A stretch of DNA of 64,000 nucleotides from Acidimicrobiales bacterium (GCA_041394185.1 JAWKIQ010000001.1:1-64000); one strand, 5' to 3'. Shown: positions 47,575 through 56,251, counted from the stretch's first letter. The notes: generated by a model not told the origin, from the letters alone. Made by a program: numbers and translations.

Positions 47575-49712
47575 ATTCGCCGTCGATGCACAGGTACCGC
47601 ACCCAGGGTGGGGTGGTGGTCGATGTCGAGACCAGCGACGTAGACCACGAGGTGGCCATCGAAGATCTCGTCGACCGTCTCGACTCCGAACGCGGCCTGC
47701 TGCTGTCGTCGAGCTACGAATACCCAGGTCGATACACCCGCTGGGACATGGGTTTCGTGCAGCCGCCGCTGGTGGTGACCGCTGCCGCCAATCGTGTCGA
47801 CGTGCAGGCGCTGAACGCCCGAGGTTCGGTGTTGTTGGGCCCCATCGCCGAGGCCCTCTCGGAAGTCGACGGAGTGGTTGACCTCGGCGCTGACGATCAA
47901 CGGCTCTGGTGTCGTATCGAGCGGCCCACCCGTCGTTTCGACGAAAGCGAGCGCAGCCGGCAGCCGTCGTCGTTTTCGGTGGTGCGAGCCATCATCGACC
48001 TGTTCGCCAGCGACGAACCACACCTGGGGCTTTACGGAGCCTTTGGTTACGACCTGGCCTTCCAGTTCGAGCCGATCGACCTGGTGCTGCCCAGGCCAGA
48101 CGACCAGCGCGACCTGGTTCTATACCTGCCAGACGACCTCGTGGTGGTCGACCACCAGCACGGCATAGCCCAGCGCCGCCGCTACGACTTCACTGTCGGG
48201 GGCCGCTCTACCGTCGGCGTCGAGCGGCGCGGCGACCTGTCGGGCTTCGAGCCGGACCTGCAGCTCGAGCCTTACCGCGATCACGAGCACGGTGGTTACG
48301 CCCAGGGCGTCAAGGTCGCCCGAGAATATTTCGCTCGCGGCGACCTGTTCGAGGTGGTCACCAGCCAGACCTTCGTAGAGAGCTGCCCCGAGCCACCGTC
48401 CGAACTGTTCCGCAGGCTCAAGGAACAGAACCCATCGCCCTATGGCTTCCTGATCAACCTGGGACAGTCAGAGTGGCTGGTCGGCGCCTCGCCCGAGATG
48501 TACGTCAGGGTCGAGGGCGACCGGGTCGAAACGTGCCCCATCTCTGGCACCATCGCCCGCGGTCGCGACCCCATCGACGACGCCTCGCAGATCCTCGCCC
48601 TGCTCAACAGCGAAAAGGACGAGTCCGAACTGACGATGTGCACCGACGTCGACCGCAACGACAAGAGCCGCATCTGTGTGCCTGGTTCTGTGCAGGTCAT
48701 CGGCCGGCGCCAGATCGAGCTCTACTCACGTCTGATCCACACCGTCGATCACGTCGAGGGGCGCCTCGCCGATGGGTTCGACGCCCTCGACGCCTTCTTG
48801 ACCCACACTTGGGCGGTCACCGTCACCGGCGCACCCAAGGCCAAGGCGATGATGTTTCTGGAGAACCACGAGCGCACGCCTCGCGCCTGGTATGGCGGCG
48901 CCGTGGGCAAGGTGGGTTTCGACGGGGGCCTCAACACCGGCCTGACCCTGCGGACGATACGCATCAAGGACGGCCATGCCGAGGTCAGGGTCGGTGCGAC
49001 CCTGCTGTGGGACTCCGACCCCGAAGCCGAAGAGGCCGAGACCGAGCTGAAGGCCTCAGCGTTCCTCGACGCCCTGCGGCTTCCACGTTCGCGGGCCCAG
49101 GAACCGACGGTTCGAGTCGTTTCGCAGTCGCGCCGCGTTCTGCTGATCGACCATCTCGACTCGTTCGTGCACACCCTGGCCAACTACCTGCGCCAGGTCG
49201 GGGCCGACGTGACCACCCGTCGGGCGGGTTTCGACCTCGCCGAGATGGCGGCCGACGCCCCCGAGCTGGTCGTGCTCTCGCCAGGGCCCGGCCGCCCCGC
49301 CGACTTCGGGGTGGCCCAATCGGTACAGGCGGCGATCGACCTCGGGCTTGGGGTCTTTGGTGTCTGCCTGGGGCTGCAGGGCATCGTCGAACACCAGGGC
49401 GGCACCCTGGGACAGCTCGAGATTCCGATGCACGGCAAGCCTTCCGAGGTCGAGGTGCTAGGCGGGCGGCTTTTCGAGGGGCTGCCTTCCAGGTTCAGGG
49501 TGGGCCGGTACCACTCGCTGCACGCCGACACGGCAACCCTGCCCGAGTCGCTGGAGATAACCGCGATGAGCGACGACGGCGTGGTGATGGCTGTCGAGCA
49601 CCGCACGCTGCCGCTGGCGGCCGTGCAGTTTCACCCAGAGTCGATCATGTCGCTCGACGATGGGGTTGGTTTGTCGCTCGTCCGCAACGCCGTCGAGAGG
49701 CTCGGCCGATGA
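47571..49712 (+). CDS. trpE: Fused anthranilate synthase TrpE-TrpG
   Basis: A 713-residue single-chain enzyme of the kind known from rhizobia. Residues 1 to about 510 are the chorismate-binding component: the family start YRTQGGVVVDVE, LLSSSYEYPGRYTRWDMGF, LGLYGAFGYDLAFQFE, FEVVTSQTFVESC, GASPEMYVRVEGDRVETCPI SGT, DVDRNDKSRICVPGSV and AVTVTGAPKAKAMMF. Residues about 520-713 are the glutamine amidotransferase: LLIDHLDSFVHTLANYLRQV, LSPGPGRPADFG, the nucleophile Cys in FGVCLGLQGIVEHQ and VQFHPESIMS. This layout argues for anthranilate synthase rather than aminodeoxychorismate synthase, and trpC, F, B and A follow. Confidence 0.9.
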   Translation: MNSPSMHRYRTQGGVVVDVETSDVDHEVAIEDLVDRLDSERGLLLSSSYEYPGRYTRWDMGFVQPPLVVTAAANRVDVQALNARGSVLLGPIAEALSEVDGVVDLGADDQRLWCRIERPTRRFDESERSRQPSSFSVVRAIIDLFASDEPHLGLYGAFGYDLAFQFEPIDLVLPRPDDQRDLVLYLPDDLVVVDHQHGIAQRRRYDFTVGGRSTVGVERRGDLSGFEPDLQLEPYRDHEHGGYAQGVKVAREYFARGDLFEVVTSQTFVESCPEPPSELFRRLKEQNPSPYGFLINLGQSEWLVGASPEMYVRVEGDRVETCPISGTIARGRDPIDDASQILALLNSEKDESELTMCTDVDRNDKSRICVPGSVQVIGRRQIELYSRLIHTVDHVEGRLADGFDALDAFLTHTWAVTVTGAPKAKAMMFLENHERTPRAWYGGAVGKVGFDGGLNTGLTLRTIRIKDGHAEVRVGATLLWDSDPEAEEAETELKASAFLDALRLPRSRAQEPTVRVVSQSRRVLLIDHLDSFVHTLANYLRQVGADVTTRRAGFDLAEMAADAPELVVLSPGPGRPADFGVAQSVQAAIDLGLGVFGVCLGLQGIVEHQGGTLGQLEIPMHGKPSEVEVLGGRLFEGLPSRFRVGRYHSLHADTATLPESLEITAMSDDGVVMAVEHRTLPLAAVQFHPESIMSLDDGVGLSLVRNAVERLGR

Positions 49713-50578
49713 ACATGCAACAGCAGGGCCAGCTGCCCGATCAGGGGTTCTTCTCGGTCGAACGCGACCTGATAACCGCAACCGGACCCGAGGCCGCCTC
49801 GTATCTGCACAGCCAGGTCTCCAACGACATCGCCGACATGGCCGTTGGCGAGGCCCGATGGTCGTTTGTACTCCAACCCCAGGGCAAGGTCGATGCGTTC
49901 TTTCGCGTGGTGCGCTCGGGCGACCAAGTGTTCGTGCTCGACACCGACGCCGGGTGGGGCCAGGCACTGTTGGACTCTGTGGCGCGTTTCAAGCTGCGCA
50001 CCAAGGTCGACTTCGAGCTCGCCTCTTCGACGGTCATCACGGTGTTCGGGGCCGACGCCACGACCACGGCTCGGGCCCGGTTGGGTGCCGCGTGTGTCGA
50101 CAGGCCGTGGTCGGGTGGGGTCGCAGTCGACATCTTCGACACCCCCGCAGATCTCGTTGGCTCGTTCGCCCTCGAGGTCGCAGCCGACGCCGCCGAGGCG
50201 CTGGGTGTGGCGCACGGCTTGCCCACCATGGGCCGCGACATTACGCAGGACACAATTCCGAACGAGACCGACCTGATCGACATCGCCGTGTCTTTCTCGA
50301 AGGGCTGCTATAGAGGGCAAGAGCTGGTCGAGCGCATCCACGCCCGTGGCGGGCGGCGACGGTTGTTGCGCCGGGTCACCTCGGTGGGACCCATGTCGGT
50401 GGGCGACGCCGTCGACTGTGCCGACGCTGATGGCCAGGTCGTCGCGGCGGGCAACCTGACTTCGGTGGCCTCCGCTGGCGACAGCTGGTTCGGGCTCGCC
50501 TACCTGACAGGCTGGGTCGAACCCGGCGCTGAAGCCACCATCCAAGGCCGGCCGACGACCGTAGCGTCGTTGTTCTAG
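49709..50578 (+). CDS. ygfZ: YgfZ/GcvT-family folate-binding protein
   Basis: A 289-residue protein of the YgfZ branch of the glycine cleavage T family, which uses folate in the repair or assembly of some Fe-S enzymes. The diagnostic motif is FSKGCYRGQELVERIHARGG (KGCYxGQE), with the N-terminal FFSVERDLITATGPEAASYL and a C-terminal beta domain (RRLLRRVTSVGPMSVGDAVD). The ATG overlaps the trpEG stop. The link to tryptophan genes is positional only. Confidence 0.88.
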   Translation: MNMQQQGQLPDQGFFSVERDLITATGPEAASYLHSQVSNDIADMAVGEARWSFVLQPQGKVDAFFRVVRSGDQVFVLDTDAGWGQALLDSVARFKLRTKVDFELASSTVITVFGADATTTARARLGAACVDRPWSGGVAVDIFDTPADLVGSFALEVAADAAEALGVAHGLPTMGRDITQDTIPNETDLIDIAVSFSKGCYRGQELVERIHARGGRRRLLRRVTSVGPMSVGDAVDCADADGQVVAAGNLTSVASAGDSWFGLAYLTGWVEPGAEATIQGRPTTVASLF

Positions 50579-50601
50579 GGCAGACCCAGGATCCTCGCCC
50601 C

Positions 50602-51126
50602 GTGGCCGACCGACGCACCCACTACGAGGTTCTCAAGGTCGAGCGCGACGCCACCTCCGAGCAGCTGAGGGCCGCCTACCTGCGCCAGGCGCGACGCCAC
50701 CACCCCGACACCGCCGGCAGCGACCTTTCGGCCATCAGCGAGGCCGAGCGCGAGATGAGGTCGATCAACGCCGCGTGGGAGGTCCTGTCTGACCCAGAGG
50801 CGCGTCGGCGGTACGACCTGACGCTGCCTGTGCCCGAGCGGCCCGGCGTGAACATGGGTGCGCCAGACGGCGATCAGGGCGGCGAACCCGAGTGGGACCA
50901 CGACGCCATCGCCGACGCGCCAGGTGTGCCCATCGGCGGCGTTGCCAAGGTCTTCGTCAGGGCAGCGCCGATCGCCTTCGTGGCCGGGATGCTGCTGATC
51001 TTCGTTTCGGCGGTCATGCAGAACTCGGCCCTGTGGCGCCTCGGGCTGGCCACATTGGTGGGTTCTCTGGTGGCGTTCCTGCTGGCACCGTTCTTCGTCA
51101 TGGCCTCGAGCCACGGACGCGACTGA
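50602..51126 (+). CDS. J-domain (DnaJ-like) membrane protein
   Basis: A 174-residue protein. Residues 1-70 are a J-domain: HYEVLKVERDATSEQLRAAY, the HPD tripeptide in RHHPDTAGSD, and AAWEVLSDPEARRRYDL. After a polar linker there are two membrane segments (FVRAAPIAFVAGMLLIFVSA and LATLVGSLVAFLLAPFFVM). It probably recruits DnaK to the membrane; the partner is unknown. GTG start 23 bases after ygfZ. Confidence 0.85.
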   Translation: MADRRTHYEVLKVERDATSEQLRAAYLRQARRHHPDTAGSDLSAISEAEREMRSINAAWEVLSDPEARRRYDLTLPVPERPGVNMGAPDGDQGGEPEWDHDAIADAPGVPIGGVAKVFVRAAPIAFVAGMLLIFVSAVMQNSALWRLGLATLVGSLVAFLLAPFFVMASSHGRD

Positions 51127-51136
51127 ACCACGGCCC

Positions 51137-51142
51137 TACAAT
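51137..51142 (+). promoter_or_regulatory. -10 element of trpC (leaderless start)
   Basis: TACAAT, close to the sigma-70 optimum TATAAT, lies 7 bases before ATG 51150. Confidence 0.55.
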
Positions 51143-51149
51143 CGCAGCG

Positions 51150-51929
51150 ATGGCGACCTATCTGGACCGTATTCTCGAGCAGCATCGCGAGGCCGCGGCC
51201 CAAGACCGCCGCTCGACCGAGGAATTGTTGACCTTGGCTCTCGCGGCGGCGCCCACCCGTGGGTTCGCCCAGGCACTCAGGGCAACCGGTTTGTCGGTGA
51301 TCAGCGAGGTCAAGCGTCGCTCGCCGTCCAAGGGCGATCTCTTCGCCGATCTCGACCCGGCCTCATTGGCTCGCCAGTACCAAGCCGGTGGTGCGGCATG
51401 CCTGTCGGTGCTGACCGACTCCGCGAACTTCGGCGGTTCGCCCGCCGACCTGCAGGCCGCCCGCGACGCCGTCGCTCTGCCCGCCATCCGCAAGGACTTC
51501 ACGGTGCATGCCCACGATGTTCTCGACGCCCGCATCATGGGTGCCGACGCGGTCCTGCTGATCGCAGCAGCCCTCGACGACGCCGAACTGGCAGACTTCC
51601 ACGCCTTGGCCACCGAGGTGGGACTCGACGCCCTCGTCGAGACCCACGACGAGGCCGAAGTCGAGCGGGCCCTGGCCGTAGGCGCAAGCCTCATCGGTGT
51701 CAACCAGCGCGATCTCGTGACCTTCCAGGTCGACCATCAGCGAGCACGACGGGTCGCCGCCTCGATCCCCAGCACGTGTGTGCGGGTGGCCGAGAGCGGC
51801 GTGCGAGGCCCGGCCGATGCAGCCAGCCTGGCCGAGGTGGGATATGACGCGGTGTTGGTGGGCGAATCGCTGGTTACCTCTGGCGACCCCGAGGCCGCCG
51901 TTGCGGCCCTGGTCGCGGCCGGCAGCTAG
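51150..51929 (+). CDS. trpC: Indole-3-glycerol-phosphate synthase
   Basis: A 259-residue TIM barrel closing the indole ring of IGP. LSVISEVKRRSPSKGDL, GGAACLSVLTDSANFGGSPA, VALPAIRKDFTVHAHDVLDA, DAVLLIAAALDD, ALVETHDEAEVERAL, LIGVNQRDLVTFQVD and VAESGVRGPADAASL are all intact. ATG 51150 fits the -10 at 51137. Its stop overlaps the stop of the reverse-strand tmk gene. trpD, which makes its precursor's precursor, is not seen. Confidence 0.96.
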   Translation: MATYLDRILEQHREAAAQDRRSTEELLTLALAAAPTRGFAQALRATGLSVISEVKRRSPSKGDLFADLDPASLARQYQAGGAACLSVLTDSANFGGSPADLQAARDAVALPAIRKDFTVHAHDVLDARIMGADAVLLIAAALDDAELADFHALATEVGLDALVETHDEAEVERALAVGASLIGVNQRDLVTFQVDHQRARRVAASIPSTCVRVAESGVRGPADAASLAEVGYDAVLVGESLVTSGDPEAAVAALVAAGS

Positions 51930-52579
51930 ACGATCAGCGCGGCCTCGACCTCGGCCGCCAGCTCGGCGGGCGGACGGCGCTGGCCGCCATCGTCGAGAGG
52001 GTCGACCACTATCCACTCGCCACCCCATCGACGTTGAGCCAACCGGCGGTATCCGTCGAGGGCGTTGCCTTGCAGCGAACCGTCGGCTTCGAAGGCGTCG
52101 CCGTCGTTGCCATCGCGATTGCGGCGCTGCTCGCCTGCCATGCCCGTGCCTGTAGCCAGCAGAACGGTCAGTGCGGGACGCGGCAATCCGAATCGTTCGA
52201 ACTCGAGTTCGGCTATCCAGTCGGCGAAGCCATCGGCACCTGACGTGCCCAGGCGGGCGCTCCCGTAGGCGGCGTTGGAGGCGCACCAGCGGTCGGCGAT
52301 CGTGACGGTCGACGCGGTATGGCCCAGGCGCACGCGATCGACACTCCAGTAGTGCCACCGGTCGGCCGCAAACGCGAATGCCAGAGCTTCGACCGAATCG
52401 AGCAGGGTCTGGTCGTGGCCTTCCAACGCCGCGGCGATGGTCGTGCCGAAGGGCGTGCAGCCGTATCTCGGAAACGACATGCGTGCGACGTTGCGCCCCC
52501 GGTCGACCAGTATCTCCTCTAGAGCGTCGGCCAGCGTCTGCTTGCCGGCCCCATCGATGCCTTCGACCGCTATCAGCAC
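51926..52579 (-). CDS. tmk: Thymidylate kinase
   Basis: A 217-residue kinase making dTDP from dTMP. P-loop AVEGIDGAGKQTLADAL, MSFPRYGCTPFGTTIAAALE, the DRW form of the DRY/DRH motif in IADRWCASNAAYGSARLG, and ELEFERFGLPRPALTVLLAT are clear. It sits on the minus strand between trpC and trpF, dividing the trp cluster. The GTG start at 52579 is supported by TACGTT 6 bases before it. Starts of tmk and trpF are only 48 bases apart. Confidence 0.88.
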   Translation of the reverse strand: MLIAVEGIDGAGKQTLADALEEILVDRGRNVARMSFPRYGCTPFGTTIAAALEGHDQTLLDSVEALAFAFAADRWHYWSVDRVRLGHTASTVTIADRWCASNAAYGSARLGTSGADGFADWIAELEFERFGLPRPALTVLLATGTGMAGEQRRNRDGNDGDAFEADGSLQGNALDGYRRLAQRRWGGEWIVVDPLDDGGQRRPPAELAAEVEAALIV

Positions 52580-52585
52580 GGCACA

Positions 52586-52591
52586 AACGTA
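52586..52591 (-). promoter_or_regulatory. -10 element of tmk (leaderless start)
   Basis: TACGTT on the minus strand, 6 bases before the GTG at 52579. Confidence 0.5.
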
Positions 52592-52614
52592 GCCGTTGCG
52601 CCCGCGGGCGCGGG

Positions 52615-52620
52615 TACGCT
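52615..52620 (+). promoter_or_regulatory. -10 element of trpF (leaderless start)
   Basis: TACGCT lies 7 bases before GTG 52628. It is back-to-back with the tmk -10, so the two promoters overlap in their upstream parts. Confidence 0.5.
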
Positions 52621-52627
52621 CACCGAC

Positions 52628-53341
52628 GTGTTCCCGACCGATCGTCAGCCCGGCTTCGTCAAGATCTGTGGCATCACCTCCGAAGACGATGCCCTGCTGG
52701 CGGTGGCCATGGGTGCCGATGCGGTCGGCTTCATATTCGCTCCGTCCACCAGCCAGGTAACGGTCACCCGGGCTCGAGACATTGCCAAGCGCCTGCCCCC
52801 TCACGTGTTGACGGTTGGGGTGTTCCGCAACGAGGCCCCCGAGCGTGTCGTCGAAGCGGTGCTCGACGCGGGTCTGGGCGCTGCGCAGCTACACGGCCAC
52901 GAGAGCTCCGAGGAATCGGCGTGGATCGCCCAGCGGATCCCGTCGGTCATCAAGGCCTTCAGCGCCGGCGACCCAGACATCGACCGAGCTGCTCAGTTCG
53001 GGGCTGCGGCCGTTCTGGTCGACAACATCACCCCAGGTTCGGGTGAGGTCTTCGACTGGCGCCTACTCGACTCGGGCTCGGCGCGAACACGCCTGATATT
53101 GGCCGGCGGCCTCGGCCCCGACAACGTCGCAGACGCCATCGCGCAGGTGCAGCCCTGGGGCATCGATGCCAAGAGTGGGGTAGAAGCCGAGCCCGGGCGC
53201 AAGGACCCCATGAAACTGAGGCAGTTCGTTCTCTCAGCACGATCGGCGTTTGCTCAGCTCGAGGCCTTGCGCGCCGACGACGCCCGGCCGCCCGCAGGCA
53301 CGACACAGGCCGACCCGATCTACGACTGGCTCGACGAGTGA
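52628..53341 (+). CDS. trpF: Phosphoribosylanthranilate isomerase
   Basis: A 237-residue TIM-barrel isomerase. FVKICGITSEDDALLAVAMG (catalytic Cys), DAVGFIFAPSTSQVT, AAQLHGHESSEESAWIA, VLVDNITPGSGEVFDW, LILAGGLGPDNVADAI and GIDAKSGVEAEPGRKDPMKL (catalytic Asp) match the family; the usual DVSSGVE reads DAKSGVE. A C-terminal tail of about 30 residues goes beyond the usual end. The 73 bases before trpB hold only its SD. Confidence 0.93.
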   Translation: MFPTDRQPGFVKICGITSEDDALLAVAMGADAVGFIFAPSTSQVTVTRARDIAKRLPPHVLTVGVFRNEAPERVVEAVLDAGLGAAQLHGHESSEESAWIAQRIPSVIKAFSAGDPDIDRAAQFGAAAVLVDNITPGSGEVFDWRLLDSGSARTRLILAGGLGPDNVADAIAQVQPWGIDAKSGVEAEPGRKDPMKLRQFVLSARSAFAQLEALRADDARPPAGTTQADPIYDWLDE

Positions 53342-53414
53342 TCGCCCACCCCTGGCTCCTTTGCCCAGGCCACACCCTTACGGCCAACACCACCACGACG
53401 GAAGGTGATTCCAC

Positions 53415-54569
53415 ATGACGATGACCGCACCGACTCCGGAGGGAAGGTTCGGCGAGTTCGGCGGACGTTTCGTTCCCGAGTCGCTGATCGCCCCATGCGA
53501 AGAACTTGCCAAGGCCTTCGCCGAGGCGTGGGCCGATCCCGAGTTCATCGCCGAGTTCGAGCAGGTGTTGCGCGACTACGCAGGCAGACCCTCACCGCTC
53601 ACCGAGTGCCATCAGCTGTCGAAGAAGCTGGGGGTGCGCGTGCTGCTCAAGCGTGAAGACCTCAACCACACCGGCTCGCACAAGATCAACAACGTCATCG
53701 GCCAGGCCCTGCTGGCGCGGCGCATGGGCAAGACCAAGCTGGTGGCAGAGACCGGGGCCGGCCAGCACGGCGTGGCGACGGCCACAGCGGCCGCACTGCT
53801 CGGAATGGAGTGCAAGGTCTACATGGGTGCGGTAGACGTCGAGCGTCAGGCGCTCAACGTCTTTCGGATGAAGCTCCTGGGGTCCGAGGTCGAAGCCGTC
53901 CAAAGCGGATCTCGAACTCTGAAAGACGCGGTCAACGAGGCTCTGCGGCACTGGGTTGCTGCGGTGGAAGACACCCACTACTGCCTTGGTTCGGTCATGG
54001 GTCCTCACCCGTACCCGTGGATGGTGCGCGAGTTTCACCGCGTCATCGGCGCCGAGGCGCGCCAACAGTGCTCCGAGTTGCTCGATGGCGGAGTGCCAGA
54101 CGTGGTGGCCGCTTGCGTCGGCGGAGGCTCGAACGCCATAGGCATCTTCTCGGGCTTCGTCGATACCGACGCCGAGTTGGTCGGAGTCGAGCCTGCGGGC
54201 GGCGCCGCTGTAAAGGGTGGGGTGCCTGGTGTGGTCCACGGCATGTTGAGCTACCTGAAGCAGGACGAGGACGGCCAGGTGCTCGAGGCCGAGTCGATCT
54301 CGGCCGGCCTCGACTATCCCGGCGTTGGCCCCGAACACTCTCATCTGGCCAGCATCGGCCGCGCCCAGTACGTCTCGGTCACCGACGAAGAGGTCATCGA
54401 GGCGTTCCAACTGTTGAGCCGCACCGAGGGCATCATCCCGGCGCTCGAGTCGGCCCACGCAATCGCGTGGGTGGCCCGCGAGCCCAGCCTCGTCGGCAAG
54501 ACGGTGCTGATTAACCTGTCGGGTCGTGGCGACAAGGACGTCGCCCAGATGATGGACATTCTCGGATGA
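53415..54569 (+). CDS. trpB: Tryptophan synthase beta chain
   Basis: A 384-residue PLP enzyme joining indole and serine. GRFGEFGGRFVPESLIAPCE, LKREDLNHTGSHKINNVIGQ with the PLP lysine (HTGSHK), AETGAGQHGVATATAAALLG, GSRTLKDAVNEALRHWVA and VACVGGGSNAIGIFSGFVD are intact. GGAAGGTG precedes the ATG; an ATG two codons later is also possible. Its TGA overlaps trpA (ATGA), as usual for the alpha2-beta2 complex. Confidence 0.98.
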   Translation: MTMTAPTPEGRFGEFGGRFVPESLIAPCEELAKAFAEAWADPEFIAEFEQVLRDYAGRPSPLTECHQLSKKLGVRVLLKREDLNHTGSHKINNVIGQALLARRMGKTKLVAETGAGQHGVATATAAALLGMECKVYMGAVDVERQALNVFRMKLLGSEVEAVQSGSRTLKDAVNEALRHWVAAVEDTHYCLGSVMGPHPYPWMVREFHRVIGAEARQQCSELLDGGVPDVVAACVGGGSNAIGIFSGFVDTDAELVGVEPAGGAAVKGGVPGVVHGMLSYLKQDEDGQVLEAESISAGLDYPGVGPEHSHLASIGRAQYVSVTDEEVIEAFQLLSRTEGIIPALESAHAIAWVAREPSLVGKTVLINLSGRGDKDVAQMMDILG

Positions 54570-55342
54570 CGATCTCGCTCGAAGCCACCCTGACCGCCCG
54601 CAAGGCCGCCGGCCGCAAACTCCTGGTGCCTTACATCACCGGCGGCATGGAGCAATGGGTCGACGCGGTCAGAGCCGCCGCCGCGGCAGGCGCCGACGCC
54701 GTCGAGATAGGCATTCCGTTCAGCGACCCGGTGATGGATGGTCCGGTTATCCAAGAGGCGTCGTGGCAGTCGCTGCAGCGCGGATCCACCCCCGGCTCGA
54801 TCATCGCCGAGGCCGCCAATCTCGATGTCGAGATCCCGCTGGCGGTCATGACGTACTACAACCTCGCCTACCGGGCAGGGCACGAACGTTTTGCAGCCAA
54901 CCTGGCCAGGTCGGGCATCAGCGGATGCATCCTGCCCGACCTTCCCTACGTCGAGTCGGCACCATGGCGTGAGGCGGCTGCGGCAGCCGGGGTTGAGCCG
55001 GTGCTACTGGCTGCACCCACCACCCCAGACCATCGCCTCGGCGATCTGTGCGCCGCATCGCGCGGTTTCGTGTACGCCGTCGGTGTCATGGGCGTAACCG
55101 GTCAACGCAGCCAGTTGGCAGCCTCGGCCGTCGAGATCGCCGCCCGCTGCAAACAGGTGACCGACAAGCCAACGCTGGTCGGGGTTGGGGTCTCCAACCC
55201 CGAACAGGCCGCCGAGGTCGTTCAGGTCGCCGATGGTGTCGTCGTCGGCACATCCATTGTCAGGCGCCTGCTCGACGGCGACGGGCCCGAGGGCGTTGCC
55301 GAGCTGGTTGCCCAGTACAGGCAGGCCGTCGACGGTTCATGA
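54566..55342 (+). CDS. trpA: Tryptophan synthase alpha chain
   Basis: A 258-residue TIM barrel that releases indole from IGP. LLVPYITGGMEQWVDAVRAA, DAVEIGIPFSDPVMDGPVIQ (catalytic Glu and Asp), AVMTYYNLAYRAGHERFAAN, GCILPDLPYVESAPW and VYAVGVMGVTGQRSQLAASA are present. The usual Glu-Asp pair is intact. The stop overlaps the next gene by ATGA. Confidence 0.97.
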   Translation: MTISLEATLTARKAAGRKLLVPYITGGMEQWVDAVRAAAAAGADAVEIGIPFSDPVMDGPVIQEASWQSLQRGSTPGSIIAEAANLDVEIPLAVMTYYNLAYRAGHERFAANLARSGISGCILPDLPYVESAPWREAAAAAGVEPVLLAAPTTPDHRLGDLCAASRGFVYAVGVMGVTGQRSQLAASAVEIAARCKQVTDKPTLVGVGVSNPEQAAEVVQVADGVVVGTSIVRRLLDGDGPEGVAELVAQYRQAVDGS

Positions 55343-55689
55343 GCACCGAACCCGGGTGTGAGCTGTGCGAGGCCGCTCGCTTCACGCACTGGTATCACGA
55401 GGACGAGGTCTGCTGGGTCGCCGACTGTGAAGCCTGCTCGACCCCGATGGTCGTTTGGAAGCAACACGGCACCGCTCCACCCGAGGCCGAGATCGACCAC
55501 ATGCTGTCGCGCCTGGTAGAGGCTGCCGACCTGCGCTTTGGTGTTGGGTGTCACAGCATCGACAGGGTGATGCGCCAGGTGCCCGAGCATTTCCACGCCC
55601 ACGCTCGCGACACCGACTGGCTGACACGACGATGGACCGAGCCGTTGTCGCTATACACCGGTGTTGGGGGCGAGCGATCGACGCGCTGA
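55339..55689 (+). CDS. Small Cys/His-rich protein, unknown function
   Basis: A 116-residue protein coupled to trpA by ATGA overlap. It has two cysteine pairs (GCELCEAARFTHWYHEDE and ADCEACSTPMVVWKQHG) that look like a zinc ribbon, and a late VPEHFHAHARD segment whose His-x-His recalls the HIT-family HxHxH motif. The whole may be a divergent HIT-like hydrolase with a zinc ribbon, but I cannot name a reaction. It is well conserved in appearance (Trp- and Cys-rich, no low complexity) and so is likely a real gene. Confidence 0.7.
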   Translation: MSTEPGCELCEAARFTHWYHEDEVCWVADCEACSTPMVVWKQHGTAPPEAEIDHMLSRLVEAADLRFGVGCHSIDRVMRQVPEHFHAHARDTDWLTRRWTEPLSLYTGVGGERSTR

Positions 55690-55732
55690 CCGATTTGCTC
55701 AACATCATCGGCCCGCCCGCCGATGGAGCCAC

Positions 55733-56251
55733 GTGTCGAAGCGTCGCCATACGTCCGATCACACGCCGCCACTCATAGAGCAGAGGCACGCCCCGATGGG
55801 CGAGCGCGTCGGTGATCGGCCCCTTCCCCCGGGCGTGCGCCGACGCGACAAGCGGGTCGAGCCCGAGGTCAGACGTCGTCGGGGCGACCCAGACGACCTC
55901 GACTTCGAGCGCCGCGAACCCAAACTCGACGACGGCGAGCTGGCCGGTACCCATTCGCCCGACATGACAACGGTTGCTGGCAGCGGCTCGTTGACAGTGC
56001 CTGCGCCATCTGACAGCACCGTTCAGACCGGAGACAGCGACGTGACCGACCTAGCGCCCGAACCGGTTCTGTCCTCGGCACCCGAAGATCGCAGCCTTCC
56101 TCCGCTGAGCTCGGCGTCCAAGTCGACCAACCCGACACGGGGTTTCGAGGAGTTCTGGCTTCACCGCTTGATCCCCGCCAGAGCGATGGTGGTCATGTTC
56201 GTACTGGCCCACGTGGCGGTGGCGGTTCTGCTGTACCTGTTCCTGGCCTGA
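55733..56251 (+). CDS. Hypothetical C-terminally anchored membrane protein
   Basis: About 172 residues from GTG 55733 (GGAG 4 bases upstream). The first 130 residues are very polar and charged (PPGVRRRDKRVEPEVRRRRG, LDFERREPKLDDGEL) then Ser/Thr/Pro-rich, ending in one hydrophobic segment (MVVMFVLAHVAVAVLLYLFL) at the C-terminus. No family was recognised. Coding potential is moderate; the disordered N-terminal part and a single tail anchor suggest a scaffold or regulatory role, but nothing more can be said. Confidence 0.5.
   Translation: MSKRRHTSDHTPPLIEQRHAPMGERVGDRPLPPGVRRRDKRVEPEVRRRRGDPDDLDFERREPKLDDGELAGTHSPDMTTVAGSGSLTVPAPSDSTVQTGDSDVTDLAPEPVLSSAPEDRSLPPLSSASKSTNPTRGFEEFWLHRLIPARAMVVMFVLAHVAVAVLLYLFLA

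Noticed and set aside
47571..49712. Assignment as aminodeoxychorismate synthase (PabB-PabA)
   Set aside because: The N-terminal YRTQGGVVV and EYPGRYTRWD segments and overall layout match fused anthranilate synthases, and trpC, F, B and A follow.
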